DNA from: Nannochloropsis salina CCMP1776
Taxonomy: Eukaryota; Sar; Eustigmatophyceae; Eustigmatales; Monodopsidaceae
DNA length: 64,000 bases
Direction: 5' to 3'
Assembly (NCBI GenBank): GCA_004565275.1
Contig: SDOX01000010.1
Coordinates: 629,446 to 693,445 of the forward strand
Position numbers and translations under genes: made by a program. Position 1 is the first letter of the stretch; the number at the start of each line of letters is the position of its first letter. Under the pieces are notes generated by a model, which saw only the letters and a list, made by a program, of their open reading frames with translations, had not been told where the DNA came from and did not search any database. Of the stretch, positions 18,216-28,744 are shown piece after piece.

Positions 18216-21152
18216 ATGAGTGCCTACCGGGGCAAAACTCAAAAAGACGAAGTTCGCGACGAGGAAGGGAGACGTAGATTCCACGGGGCTTTTACTGGGG
18301 GTTTCTCTGCAGGCTATTACAACAGCGTAGGCAGTCAGGAGGGATGGCAACCATCTACGTTCAAGTCCTCTCGGGACAACCGTGCGTCAAGCCGCCCCTC
18401 CGGGCAACGTCCCGAAGACTTCATGGACGAAGAAGATGGCTTGTTGGGACGGGATTTGCAGACACAGTTGCCATACGATACGTTGGGAGTATCGTCCAAG
18501 CAGCTCTTGCGGAAGGAGGTAGAAAAAGAGGCGGCCGGGAGCAGCATTCCGGGCCTGGGTATGGTCGATGAACTGCTCGTCCCGACAGAAGTGGCGATTG
18601 GAAAGAAATTACTTCAGATGATGGGATGGAAGGAGGGAGTGGGAGTCGGCTCACGACAGCGGCGGCCCCGGAAGAAGCGAGGCAAGGACTCGGGGGAAGG
18701 GGAGGCAGGGGTGGAGGAGGCGGTGGACGACGACGTGGCCTTCTTGCCCGAGCATTTGCGAGACGATTCCACCCTCGTTCAGCAGGGGAAAATCACATTC
18801 GCCCGGCCCACGCTAGGCTTGACGCTCCTCCCAAGGCCTAAGAATGACCGGTATGGGTTGGGGTTCGATCCCGAGAAAGATGCTCCGGAGTTGGCGGCCT
18901 TTCGGAGGCAGGGCCCGGATGACTGGGGCGGGAAAGACGACAGTCGAGGGGTGTACCGGATGGGAGATGTATTGGGAAAGGATACGTCGTCTAGGGCGGG
19001 ACGGAGGAACGCCTCGGGATTCGCCTTGGACGAAGATGAGGATGACGTGTACGACCAGGTGACGGAGAGGGCGGGGCAGGGCGAGAGGGGAGCAAGGGAG
19101 GGAGGGGCGACGGGAAAGCAAGGAGGGAGGGAGAGCATGTATTTGAGCACCTTGGGCGAGCCTGAGGACGAAGAGGAAGAGAGTCGCTCGGGCCAGGCCT
19201 CCACCCTGATGGCCGGGGCAGCGAAGCGGGTGGCCCTGGAGGCTTGGATCTCGGGGGGGGGAGGGCGCGGAAGAGGTGCGGAGATTCCGGGGGCCGTGGG
19301 GCTCCGATGTCCCACTGACTCGCGACCGGTGCTGGAAGGATTTGTCTTGGGCGTTAAGGACTTGGGATATCAGCCCCCCGCCTGGCCCCTGCCCACGCCC
19401 CCCCGCGGATTCGTCCCCTACCACAGCTTCGAGGCCGAGGGGGTAGGGGTGGAGGGGCGGGGAGAGGACCACGTCGGCACAGTCCGGCGTCACCGCGATG
19501 CCAACCAAGGACGGCTGCGGGCCGAGACCCGGGGCGGCTTGCTGGGAGAGGCCCCAGTCCAAGCGGCCGCCGGGACTTCCTCCATCTTCGACCTCATGTC
19601 AGAGGCAGACCGGGCGCGGATCGAGACGTTCAAGACCCAAGGTGCGCCGGCCCTGGCGCACGCAGGGGCCTCAGAGGCGGCGGAATCCCCGTCGGCCTCG
19701 TTTCCCCCCGTGCCCTCCGCTTTCCAGGGCATGCAAGGGGCTCTGGCCAAGCGGTTTAGTGTGGCTGAGAAGCCCGCGACTACCGGGCCGACGCTACCGG
19801 AGGGGTTGACGGAGGGAGGGAAGGGTGCAGGAGGTATCGCCCCCTCTGTCGCGCTTGCCGGCCCCGCTCTGCCCAAGGTGAAAACAGTCGCGGCGCCCGC
19901 CCGCAGCCAGGTCCTCTTCCAGCCCGTCTCCCTGCTTTGCAAGCGCTTCAACGTGTCAGTGCCGGGGCATGCCAGGCTGACTCCGGCCATCAATCTAGGT
20001 GGACAGCCCCCGTCCGCGCGACCGGCTTACGCCCTGCCTCGGGCCTTTGGAGGCGGGAGAGCGGAAGCGCTGAACCCGCCACCTGTGCCGTTGGATCCAG
20101 GGAAGGGGAAGGCGGGACCCGTCTCCCTGTTGAGCAATAACTTCGACCGGGAAATGGAGGCGCTCTTGCCAGGGGAAAACTTGGTCGTGCCTGACGTCGT
20201 GCTAGAGGATAAGTTGGCGGAGGGCGAGGTAGAGGAGGAAGGAAGCGGAGGAGGAGGCTTGCCAGCCTTCGAACAGAAACCTCGACCCAGTAAAGACTTG
20301 TTCAAGGCTATATTTGAGGCGCCATCGTCCTCGGAGAGCGAGGAGGAGAGTGAGGATGAGGAAGAACCGGAAGAGGAGAGAAAGGAGGAGGGGGAAAAGA
20401 TGGAAGGGCAGGCGTCAGAAGGGGTACTTGGTGCTCAGACAGGAGATGCGCTTCACGCTTCGACGGCGGGCCATGCCAGCACCAATTCTCATTCATCTAC
20501 AGCACGAGACCACTTCTTACAACCTGCCCAGGTGGCGGGGTTGGAGACGATGGAGGATCTCCTTGCCAAAGGGCCCATGCTGCTGAGTAAAAAGAGGAAG
20601 GCGCTCAAGGAGGACGAAACGGTGGATGGCGGCGACGAGGAAGAGGAAGAGGAAGGTTTAGTGTTCGGTTCAGGGGTGTTAAAGAAGCCAAAGCTGAAAT
20701 CAAAAAAAGGTACGGCTGGGAGTAAAGGCGTAGCAAATGACGCCGCACTACCACTGGAAACACATCCGTCACAGCAGGCACAAAAAGGTGTGCTGCCTAC
20801 CTCACGGTCTGGGGACCTCAAGACGAATGCGGTTGGGTTGGTCGAAGGAACAAGTGATGAGCTCGAAAGAGGAAAAAGCCGGTGGGATGATCCAAAGCTG
20901 AGCCCTACAAATTACGGAAATGACAGGAGGAATGGCAGTGATGACAGTGACGAAAGCAGTGACGACAGCGTCGGCCTCAGTAGCAGCAGCGCTGGGAGCA
21001 CGATGGATGCCCGGGAGAGACGAGCCAGAAGAAGCCGGCAGGATTCGAAGGCGAAAGTGAAGTCCAAGGACCGTAAGAAGCACAGCAAAAAAAGGAAGCG
21101 CAGCCATAGCAGCAAAAAAGACAAGAAAAAGCGGCATCGGCGCCAAAAGTAA
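18216..21152 (+). CDS. GPATCH1/TOUGH-like G-patch RNA-processing protein
   Basis: The ATG at 18216 gives 978 residues. The N-terminus has the family's DUF1604 block: DEEGRRRFHGAFTGGFSAGY, then FKSSRDNRASSRP and EDFMDEEDGLLG. The G-patch follows: IPGLGMVDELLVPTEVAIGK, then LLQMMGWKEGVGVGSRQRR, closely matching human GPATCH1 and Arabidopsis TOUGH, which bind spliceosomal helicases and affect splicing and microRNA processing. The middle (about 330-700) is low-complexity, and the C-terminus is a Lys/Arg/Ser-rich tail typical of nuclear splicing factors. In relatives 20-40 residues precede DEEGRRR, so a short upstream exon is possible: the frame is open to 18156 but has no ATG there. Confidence 0.85.
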   Translation: MSAYRGKTQKDEVRDEEGRRRFHGAFTGGFSAGYYNSVGSQEGWQPSTFKSSRDNRASSRPSGQRPEDFMDEEDGLLGRDLQTQLPYDTLGVSSKQLLRKEVEKEAAGSSIPGLGMVDELLVPTEVAIGKKLLQMMGWKEGVGVGSRQRRPRKKRGKDSGEGEAGVEEAVDDDVAFLPEHLRDDSTLVQQGKITFARPTLGLTLLPRPKNDRYGLGFDPEKDAPELAAFRRQGPDDWGGKDDSRGVYRMGDVLGKDTSSRAGRRNASGFALDEDEDDVYDQVTERAGQGERGAREGGATGKQGGRESMYLSTLGEPEDEEEESRSGQASTLMAGAAKRVALEAWISGGGGRGRGAEIPGAVGLRCPTDSRPVLEGFVLGVKDLGYQPPAWPLPTPPRGFVPYHSFEAEGVGVEGRGEDHVGTVRRHRDANQGRLRAETRGGLLGEAPVQAAAGTSSIFDLMSEADRARIETFKTQGAPALAHAGASEAAESPSASFPPVPSAFQGMQGALAKRFSVAEKPATTGPTLPEGLTEGGKGAGGIAPSVALAGPALPKVKTVAAPARSQVLFQPVSLLCKRFNVSVPGHARLTPAINLGGQPPSARPAYALPRAFGGGRAEALNPPPVPLDPGKGKAGPVSLLSNNFDREMEALLPGENLVVPDVVLEDKLAEGEVEEEGSGGGGLPAFEQKPRPSKDLFKAIFEAPSSSESEEESEDEEEPEEERKEEGEKMEGQASEGVLGAQTGDALHASTAGHASTNSHSSTARDHFLQPAQVAGLETMEDLLAKGPMLLSKKRKALKEDETVDGGDEEEEEEGLVFGSGVLKKPKLKSKKGTAGSKGVANDAALPLETHPSQQAQKGVLPTSRSGDLKTNAVGLVEGTSDELERGKSRWDDPKLSPTNYGNDRRNGSDDSDESSDDSVGLSSSSAGSTMDARERRARRSRQDSKAKVKSKDRKKHSKKRKRSHSSKKDKKKRHRRQK

Positions 21153-21291
21153 ACTTGTAGTTGAAATAAATTAAAATCCGAATTGTTACAACTAGGGGCA
21201 AGCCACATCTTTTTTTGTCGATTGCGACAGCATTGCAAGTGGACCATGCACCACACTTTCTGTGTTTTTCATGTAAGCCATTGTTATAGGC

Positions 21292-23129
21292 TCAAATTTC
21301 TTCTCCCCATGCCCCAAAAAAATGACCGAGCTGTGCAGGATCACACCTGTCATCGGGGCCAGGGTATTGAACAGGAACTGCTGTGGCGTTATAAGCCTCT
21401 AGGCGGGCCAACAAATCTGCCACCACTGCCAACTCAGTAGAAGCGAGATTGCATCGTTCCTGAGGATCCTTTTCAATGTTGAATAGGCACACGCCGGTGG
21501 TTATGTTCTCCTGAGTGAAACGGCAAATTTCGCATTTTCCTCCATACATTTTTGAAATCAAATCTTCCTGACCCTGCCCCGACCAGTCCGGTGGCGGTAT
21601 CCATTTATCTTGATTGACATTTTGGCCGGGTGCGCCTAGAAGCAGCTTCCAAGGACCCCGTCGGATAGCCGCTTGCTTCGTCCCTGTTAATGGGTCGCCC
21701 GAGTCCATGCCCATGGGATCAATGGTGTGTAGGAGCTCATACCGCGGCGGCAAGGCTCCCCTTGAGATTGCCGCCCACTGGTCAATTCCATCAACGCTCG
21801 AGTTCCGATCTCCACCGAGGCCGGGGCTGCCATAGCTGTTGCCGACGCTTGGGGCAAACCCACTCGGCTTTTCTTTTTTTTCGTGTGCTCTGTCTACCAG
21901 TCCCAGCAATGTGGGGAACCAGTCAACAACGTGCATGAGGTTGAAACGCTCCACCCCCTTCTCTTCTAAGAGAGGTGAATGCACAAAAGCCGTCCCCCTT
22001 ATCCCTCCTTCCCAATATGTTCCCTTCTGCCCGCGCAACGGCCAGTTGTTGCCACCAAAGGCTGGGTGACCCCCATTGTCAGTAGTGAAGACCATCACTG
22101 AATTTTCGTAAAGCCCTGCCTCTCGTAAGGCGCGTGTAACGTTGCCCACCCCCTCGTCGAGCTTCCACACCATGGCCGCGTAAGTTCGTCTCTTTTCGTC
22201 TGCTACATGCGCAAATCGATCAATGTCCCGCTGTGGCGCCTGAAGACGACCGTGGACAGCTTGATACGACAGATAAAGGAACAAAGGTTGATTGCTTTTG
22301 TTCAAGCCGTGAGATGAAATGATCTCTACCGCACGTTGCGTCATAACATCCGTGGAATACAGTCCCTGGTCCTCAAATACCGGCGTTTCTTGGTCAAACC
22401 AATCTAGACCCCAGCCAGATGTGGACCCTTTGAAATCATAAAAGGGAAATTCACACCGAGCAACGTGGGAAAAATAGTACTCGGCTCCGGTCAACATGCC
22501 TTTGAATGTGTCAAAACCCCGTTGCAAGGGCTGGAATTTCTTCAAGTAATAACCCAGGTGCCACTTTCCCACCATATGAGTAGCATAGTCCCGCTTTTTT
22601 AGCGCCTCCGCAAGAGTCTCATGCTCCGTACCGAGTCCAGAAGGGTGACCGCTTTGAATAATAGAATGCTGGAGGCCCAGATGAATTGTATATTTTCCTG
22701 TTAACAACGCAGCTCGGGTCGGCGTGCAAACGCTTTGGGTGTAGAAGGACTTTAGATTCACACCCTCACGGCATAAGTGATCCAAATTGGGTGTTTTGAT
22801 GACATTTTCGTTATTGCGGTTCATCCATCCGACTGGAAGCACCGAGACATGAGAATAGTGAGGGGGGAAGGGGAAGTTGAAGGAGTGGGTGAAGTGGACA
22901 TCTGCATGCCCTACAGAAGGTTCTTTCCGGGCATAGACTTACCATCGTTCCAGCCGAGATCATCTGCAAGTATATATATAATATTTGGTTGTGTATCATG
23001 GTCCACTTGTTGGGCAATGTTGAGTTTGGCCCTCGATGCCTCTGTTGCGCCTTGGAGCTCATGAGAATCGAGCAAAACAGTCACACATGCAAAGGTGAAG
23101 GCGATGACCGTGATGTCCCTTCTGCTCAT
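21292..23129 (-). CDS. Arylsulfatase (ARSB-like), two exons
   Basis: Exons on the minus strand are 22943-23129 and 21292-22832; they join through GTAAGT and TTCCAG to give 575 residues. The first exon carries a signal anchor or signal peptide (ITVIAFTFACVTVLL) and the metal-binding strand IIYILADDLGWND. The second begins VGWMNRNN and has the sulfatase signature CTPTRAALLTGKY, in which the Cys is converted to formylglycine by the maturation enzyme, then MVGKWHLGYY and VFTTDNGGHPAFGG. The order and spacing fit the N-acetylgalactosamine-4-sulfatase/ARSB-ARSI group. It probably acts in the secretory path, vacuole or outside the cell on sulfated glycans. It is head-to-head with the cupredoxin-like gene. 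Confidence 0.9.
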
Positions 23130-23567
23130 ATACGGTCTTATGCCTATTAGAAAGCTTAGCCCTTTGCTGCGTGAAGATTTGAAAAGAGTGGCGGTCAACA
23201 CGGGCGTGGGGAACAAGCACCTTTTCCCTTCAGACCTCGGAGCTTCGCGGAATTTCCGAGTTCAAAAACTCAAGTTGTCGTTGCTCTGCTTCCAGCCGTT
23301 TCGTCCCCCCCGCGACGTGTCGGTTCGTTATGCATTTATGGTTGTCTTCCCTCATGGAAGGCACGTAAGGTGATATTCTTCAAGTAAACGGAAGATTGTG
23401 CAGATATTTTGTCCTACATCTTCGCCGTCCCTAACTTGACCGACTGGAACAACGAATTGGGTAACATCCACTTTCTTGACCTAATTTACAGGCTCTGATC
23501 CGAGGAAGCACATCGTGCGCGTCGAAGCAGGGACATATAAAAGTGGCTCGACCGTAAATTTACAAAG
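23130..23567. other. Divergent intergenic region of sulfatase and cupredoxin-like genes (438 bases)
   Basis: Shared upstream region of two secreted or membrane proteins. Apart from the TATA box on the right side nothing else was seen. Confidence 0.45.
23536..23543 (+). promoter_or_regulatory. TATA box upstream of the cupredoxin-like gene
   Basis: A textbook TATAAAAG lies 25 bases before the ATG at 23568. Transcription would start very near or at the ATG, so either the 5' UTR is extremely short or the first ATG used lies further downstream. Confidence 0.4.
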
Positions 23568-26542
23568 ATGGCATATCGCGCAATTGTAACCTTCCTTCTA
23601 TTGGAAGTGTCTTTAAATCATGCTTGGGGTATGCAGGATACAAAGACATCAACTTTGCTCTCTGCAAAGCCTTCGACGCTAGACAAAGAACCATTCCAAG
23701 ATGTGACATCTGCTGACGGTTTTCTAAGGGTTGACTTGACTGTGGCACCTTGGCTAGAGCAGGTATGTGCAGACCCCCTTGAAACCTTACGGAATAATTG
23801 GGTCCTGTACGGTAGACGTTACCAGCTTTGGTAATTATTGCCTAATGTGTCGCTTGTTTACTAACGCTGACGTTCGATTCTTAGAGGATTTAATACAAAG
23901 ATCTGATTCGCTTAATATCGTGTCTCACACCATTCCACAAGGGTGCTGTTCCGGGCAAGGTCGCTCTTTTTCATCAGGGTGTTAAAAGCTCCCTTGCACC
24001 AATCTTGCGAGCCTTTCCAGGTGATACTGTTCAGATTCGCGTCCGGAGCGAGCTTCCTAATAATGTTAAAAACGGACGAGACGATGCCACGAGTCTGGCG
24101 CTACATGGTATTCGCTTGACCGCGGCTACCGATAAAGGAGGCTTGCACTCCCGCCTCGCGGGACCGCAGTTGGCCATACATACATTTACCGTGGATAAGC
24201 AGCATGCACCTGGACTTCACTGGTACAGTGTCGGCGGGGGGTTAGGCTTTATGGGCGCCCTCTATGTGCTAAGTGCAGACGCAGACGCGGCCTCTCAGTC
24301 AAAAGTTCCAGGGTCTCGACTGCTTGTATTCGAATCACAAGGCGCCGGGAGTACATATTTCATCAATGGTGGAGATAGCCCCGCTCCATTAAATGTTCGC
24401 TCTGGGGAGAGCCAGCAATTGGACTTGGCTTATGCGAGCGGTCCTGATCTACTTGATATTGTGGCCGGCAAAGGGTGTGAATTGGAGCTACTAGCCATAG
24501 ATGGCGTTGATCTGAACGAGCCTCGCGACGTGGACTACGTCCCCTTAGTTTCCCGACAGCGGGCTCGAGTGGCGCTCACCTGCCAGGAGTCGGGCGAATC
24601 AGCCTTGTTGGCCCGTCCTCGCGCTCACGGCATTGGCAGTAAGGCCCCAAAGGGTCAGGATTCTGCGCAAGATGGGATGCAACGCCTGCTGGCCGTCTCC
24701 GTATTCAAAGCCAAAGGCTTGCCTTTCAGTCGCTTGCCTCGCGTTGTTGCCCCTCGCCCGTTCAAAGACACAGCACTCGCTGGTGCTACTTACTTGAAGG
24801 ACCTTGCTTCCGAAAATAGTGTCTCCAATTCATGCACGATCTCGCTGTATCCGTGTCACGGCAAGGCCTTTTGTTCAGCCGACCGTTCTGCTTGTCTTAC
24901 GTCCCCTTCCACCTCCGATGGGGAGGTCGATGCAGGTCGGTTGGGAGCCGCATATGACATTGACGACTTTTCTGCCCAAGGCCGCGTAAGAGAGCTCTTT
25001 GTCCATACGAAAATTGCTGCCCAAGGCGCCTCCCTGCGGCTCTCTCCGCCCCAGCATTTTCAAGTTCTCGACTTCATACCAGACGAGGAGGAAGCTGTGA
25101 ATCCTTATTTGGCCGAATGGGGAGCTTTCGGGGAATGGCGGGACGTTTTCCCTCCTTTAAAAGGCACTTTCCGTGTCCGCTACCAGGCGCGGGAGGAGCA
25201 CGACCACGAAGGCACTCATGTTGAGTACGACGGCTTCCAACCTTTGGGCAACGGACAAAGGGAAGATGAGGCCGCCCTAGGGGGGGACAGGCGGGATAAG
25301 AGGAGCCACCGGGCCTCGTGGACATTTCCCGGCACCAGTGCTACCGAAAAGCCGGGGGACAAGAACGTGGAATTCAGGGATGCCTACCTCCTCGTTCAGG
25401 CCACTGTGGGAGAGACTGATCGTGATCCTGCGTGGGTGGAAACCAGCATCAAGGCTATGATCCAAGAAGACCTCGTGGAAGAAGAGGAGCCGGAGCCCGA
25501 CGCGGATGATGACACGATCATGCCCGCCGAGCATATGCCCACAATCGTGGACAAGCACGAGCCAAACCGAGGCGGGGAGAGAAGGGATAGCCGTGAGAAC
25601 AAATCGCGTGAGACAGCATTGGAGACCAATCGCCTTTTGCTGGCGATAGGGGCCCCTTCCACTCTGGCCGTGCCCGTCCAGATGCCACGTCGTTATCTCC
25701 CAGCGGCCAGCCTGTGCAACGACAGTGCCCTGGTCTGGCCTACTGCCTTCACATTACACCTGAGGAACTCCTCCTCCATCTATTCAGTGGTGGACAAGCT
25801 CAATGAGCTGTTGCAGCCCAAGCATGGTGAGGACGAAAGACCTCAACTCTGTACGGTCAACGTAACTTTGCTAAGCAGCGTGAAAGCCGCCGCCTTTACC
25901 ACGGGCGGGGTGGCAGCGATCGGAAAGAACAACACAAAGTCGGCGCCGAAGAGGATGCCTTCGCACGTCGTGATTCTCCTCGGCTTTCTGGGCGGTGCCT
26001 GTATCCTCTTCGCCAGTGTGATGGCCGTCCGTCGTTTCATGGCTCCTGCGGGGCCCCCTCGCTCCTCGAGGCGGTCTTCTGTCCACCACGACCCGACAAC
26101 CATCGAGACGCAGATCACGGAACTGGACGACTCTACATCTTTGGGAGTCAAATCCTCCGCTCTCAGACACAGTTCCCGCGCGCGCACTAATTCACTTACG
26201 GGTGTGAATTTGGCCATCCTTCCCCCCGCCCGACTTTCGGCTGGGAATATCGCGGCGACTCCTGGTGGCGGAGGCCTCGGCGGCAGTTTGTCGGGGACTC
26301 GAACAATGCCACAGCACTACCGGTCTTCCTCCTCATTGCCCACCGATCTTGCAGCTTTCGGCCACGGTCGATCCTCTTCGATGCCCCTGCACGGCGGTGC
26401 TGGCCTTTTGCCCTCCCGAAAGCAGTCGATTGAAAGCATAAATATCAGCAACAGTGGGGCTCTTGGCGCCAGTCTTGGCAGTGACATGGAGCATCCAGAA
26501 GCTGCGGAGAGGAGTGGAAAAGGAGAGAGGAGTAGAAATTAA
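23568..26542 (+). CDS. Membrane-anchored multicopper-oxidase-like protein lacking copper ligands
   Basis: Proposed exons 23568-23762 and 23942-26542 (intron GTATGT...ACAAG) give 931 residues; the second boundary was chosen because the joined text WLEQ-GAVPGKVALFHQG gives a continuous cupredoxin strand. A signal peptide (residues 1-20) is followed by a multicopper-oxidase-type first cupredoxin domain: FPGDTVQIRVRSEL, SLALHGIRLTA and GLHWYSVGGGLGFMGALYVL. The family's LHWHG and WYHSH copper sites are reduced to LALHG and WYSVG, so it is unlikely to be an oxidase. The middle is acidic and variable, and residues with Cys pairs may form disulfides. One transmembrane helix (HVVILLGFLGGACILFASVM) lies about 190 residues before the end, followed by a Ser/Arg-rich tail that faces the cytosol. 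Role unknown; perhaps a cell-surface or wall protein. Confidence 0.65.
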
Positions 26543-26870
26543 GGCGCATGGCCGTAGGCGGAATTGAAGTGGGCGTACAATCACGACGTTTTCTTGGGAA
26601 GGAAGCAAACGTGATACATTCGCTGCAGGATGATTCGATCTTTGATGGAAAACCAACACCGATGTATTGAAGAGGGAAAGAAAGGAAGCAAACATACTAT
26701 GAATGTGGGCAAGTTTCCTATGATCAAATTACAAATTTATAATACTGGATGTGGTACTGTTGCTCCGGATTTCTCCTTCATTATGTAATCTTGCCGCGTA
26801 ACCTCGTAATTACAAATCCTCCCCCCACTCCGCCTCTGCCTTTTCATACATATTTCATGATTTGGTGGGT
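26543..26870. other. Intergenic region between convergent genes (328 bases)
   Basis: 3' flanks of the cupredoxin-like and STIMATE-like genes; AT-rich in the middle. No gene seen. Confidence 0.4.
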
Positions 26871-28286
26871 TTACGCAAGTGCGCCTCCGCTTGCGACGGC
26901 TTCGTCGTCCTCGTACGGTCGCCGCGGCTGCAGGATGGTGGCGCTTGTACTCGACATCCACGCCGGCACATTCGGATCCACAGGTCTAGTGGCTGGCACC
27001 GGTGGCTTGTAAAAGGTATTGGAGCAGGCGCTCAAGTCCTCGGCGCCGACAGACCCGGTGACGTCTCCTTTCCGCACAACTTGCCCGGGCCCACCGGGCG
27101 CACTGCCCCCCCACGACCAGGCCATGGGCCGGAGCCACGAATGCCCCGGTTCGTGTTTCTGCGGCGGGCCTCTGGACGAGTGCAGCGCATGCGGCGGGGA
27201 CCAGTCCGCCGCTCCTCCAGAGCCTTTTCGCCGTCGGCCGCGGCCGTTATCAGGGCCCTGGCCTTCGAAGATGGGCTCGTAGTTGACCTTAAAATGCTGG
27301 GTCTTTGAAGGAGAGAGCGGTGGAGAAGGTGCGCCGCTCGTGTCGCTTTTAAGCAGGTTGTCCAAAATCCAGAATTGAGCGATGTTGAAGATGCCGGGGA
27401 CGATGACCATGACTATCACCAGCTCCGCTTCCGGATGACTTTGAAGGGGCTGAAAGAGAAAGCGCCCCCACGCCCCGAACTGATCCCGAAAGGCGATCAT
27501 GAAGAAAAACAGCCCGATTTTGGACACCGTGACGATGCCCAACCAGATGAGTGTCTGCCAGTACCAGACGCGGCACTGCGGGGGATTGCCGTAGTTACCC
27601 GTTTCGGCAATGTAAAGCCGTTGCCAAGACCCAGCTTCCTTCCGCGCCGCCCAGCACTCGGCCAGTTTCACGAGTAGGAGGCAGAGCAACACTCCCAGAG
27701 AGCTGTCGATCACGTAGTTGGTAAAATACCAGGCACATTCGTCCCCGCCCCCCACGATACTCGTTAAGCCGATGGCCAGCAGCATGTTCAATAGGTGGGC
27801 GTAAAGGGACCCCAAGCACTGTTTTCCGACGTCCAATCCCCAGATGCGCCATGGCCGAGGGTGAGCTTCTTGGAACCGCTTGATGATAAGGCCGCCTATC
27901 CCCACAACGGCCAATGAAAGTTGCACGAGGTCTCCAAATTTCCCTCCCATCATGTGGCATTGCCTCCTCTCCGCTTCTGCAGGGTCGTCGGTTAAGGGTG
28001 CCGCCACATCCTGTAGCACTCGCATCAGCATCCCTGCTCCCTCGGCAAGTGACGTTGTCGCCATTGCAGACATCGCCCTCGTGACGATGGAGATACTGAA
28101 TGACGGCTGGTCTGGACGGTTGTTTGCAATTGAACTGGAAGGAAGGGCACTCCTGAGACCTGTCTCGGAGGGCTCGGGAAAGACCACACGGGGCGAGTCG
28201 AAGCGCTTCCCACCCGCGGACAAGCCGCAGACCTGTAATGGCAATGCAAGTGGGAAAGTGAGAGACGGCATGGAGAAGTTTGGCAT
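26871..28286 (-). CDS. STIMATE/TMEM110-like multipass membrane protein
   Basis: 471 residues from the ATG at 28286; the ATG at 28073 would give 400 and is also plausible because the animal proteins begin shortly before the conserved region. The conserved block matches the TMEM110/STIMATE and yeast YPL162c family: CHMMGGKFGDLVQLSLAVVG, then HPRPWRIWGLDVGKQCLG, LLNMLLAIGL, ECAWYFTNYVIDSSLGVLL, then NPPQCRVWYWQ and LVIVMVIVPGIFNIAQFWIL. Four or five membrane helices are expected. In animals STIMATE sits in the ER at plasma-membrane contacts and helps STIM1 activate calcium entry; the fungal relative is vacuolar. The C-terminal 130 residues are a disordered, Pro/Gly/Arg-rich tail. Confidence 0.82.
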   Translation of the reverse strand: MPNFSMPSLTFPLALPLQVCGLSAGGKRFDSPRVVFPEPSETGLRSALPSSSIANNRPDQPSFSISIVTRAMSAMATTSLAEGAGMLMRVLQDVAAPLTDDPAEAERRQCHMMGGKFGDLVQLSLAVVGIGGLIIKRFQEAHPRPWRIWGLDVGKQCLGSLYAHLLNMLLAIGLTSIVGGGDECAWYFTNYVIDSSLGVLLCLLLVKLAECWAARKEAGSWQRLYIAETGNYGNPPQCRVWYWQTLIWLGIVTVSKIGLFFFMIAFRDQFGAWGRFLFQPLQSHPEAELVIVMVIVPGIFNIAQFWILDNLLKSDTSGAPSPPLSPSKTQHFKVNYEPIFEGQGPDNGRGRRRKGSGGAADWSPPHALHSSRGPPQKHEPGHSWLRPMAWSWGGSAPGGPGQVVRKGDVTGSVGAEDLSACSNTFYKPPVPATRPVDPNVPAWMSSTSATILQPRRPYEDDEAVASGGALA

Positions 28287-28744
28287 TTTGAAGGCAATTT
28301 ATGAAGGAGTGAATGTCGTGGTATTCAGAGGGGGGTCGGCCTTACTAAGCATGGGCGAGCGACATGCATGGGGAGACAAGACTTCCCTTGTGCGCCCTAT
28401 CATATCGCGAGAATGCTCCTCGACAGCGACGATGATACACCTTGGCAAGCTAAAGGTTCAATTACGACGACGGCGTTTTTGAAGACATCCGTGGCTTTGC
28501 ATAAAGGCTGCAGAACCGGATGTCAAGGAAAACCAGACAACGCCAGGCCCACCGGCCCATGTACTACTCTCCCCTGCTAAAAATATTTGGTTGTCAATTT
28601 GCTTGCATTTCCTGTACAATTATGCTTAAAGGTTTACACGCGATTGTCCTACATCCGTTTTATGCGCTTTACACTAATGAACTTTATCCCTATCTCCCAT
28701 TCCCAAAAGACCTCCTTTTCGGGGACCTCCCCCGCTCGCTGCAA
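28287..28744. other. Intergenic region (458 bases)
   Basis: Between two leftward genes; carries the promoter of the STIMATE-like gene and the 3' flank of the glycosyltransferase gene. No further gene seen. Confidence 0.4.
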
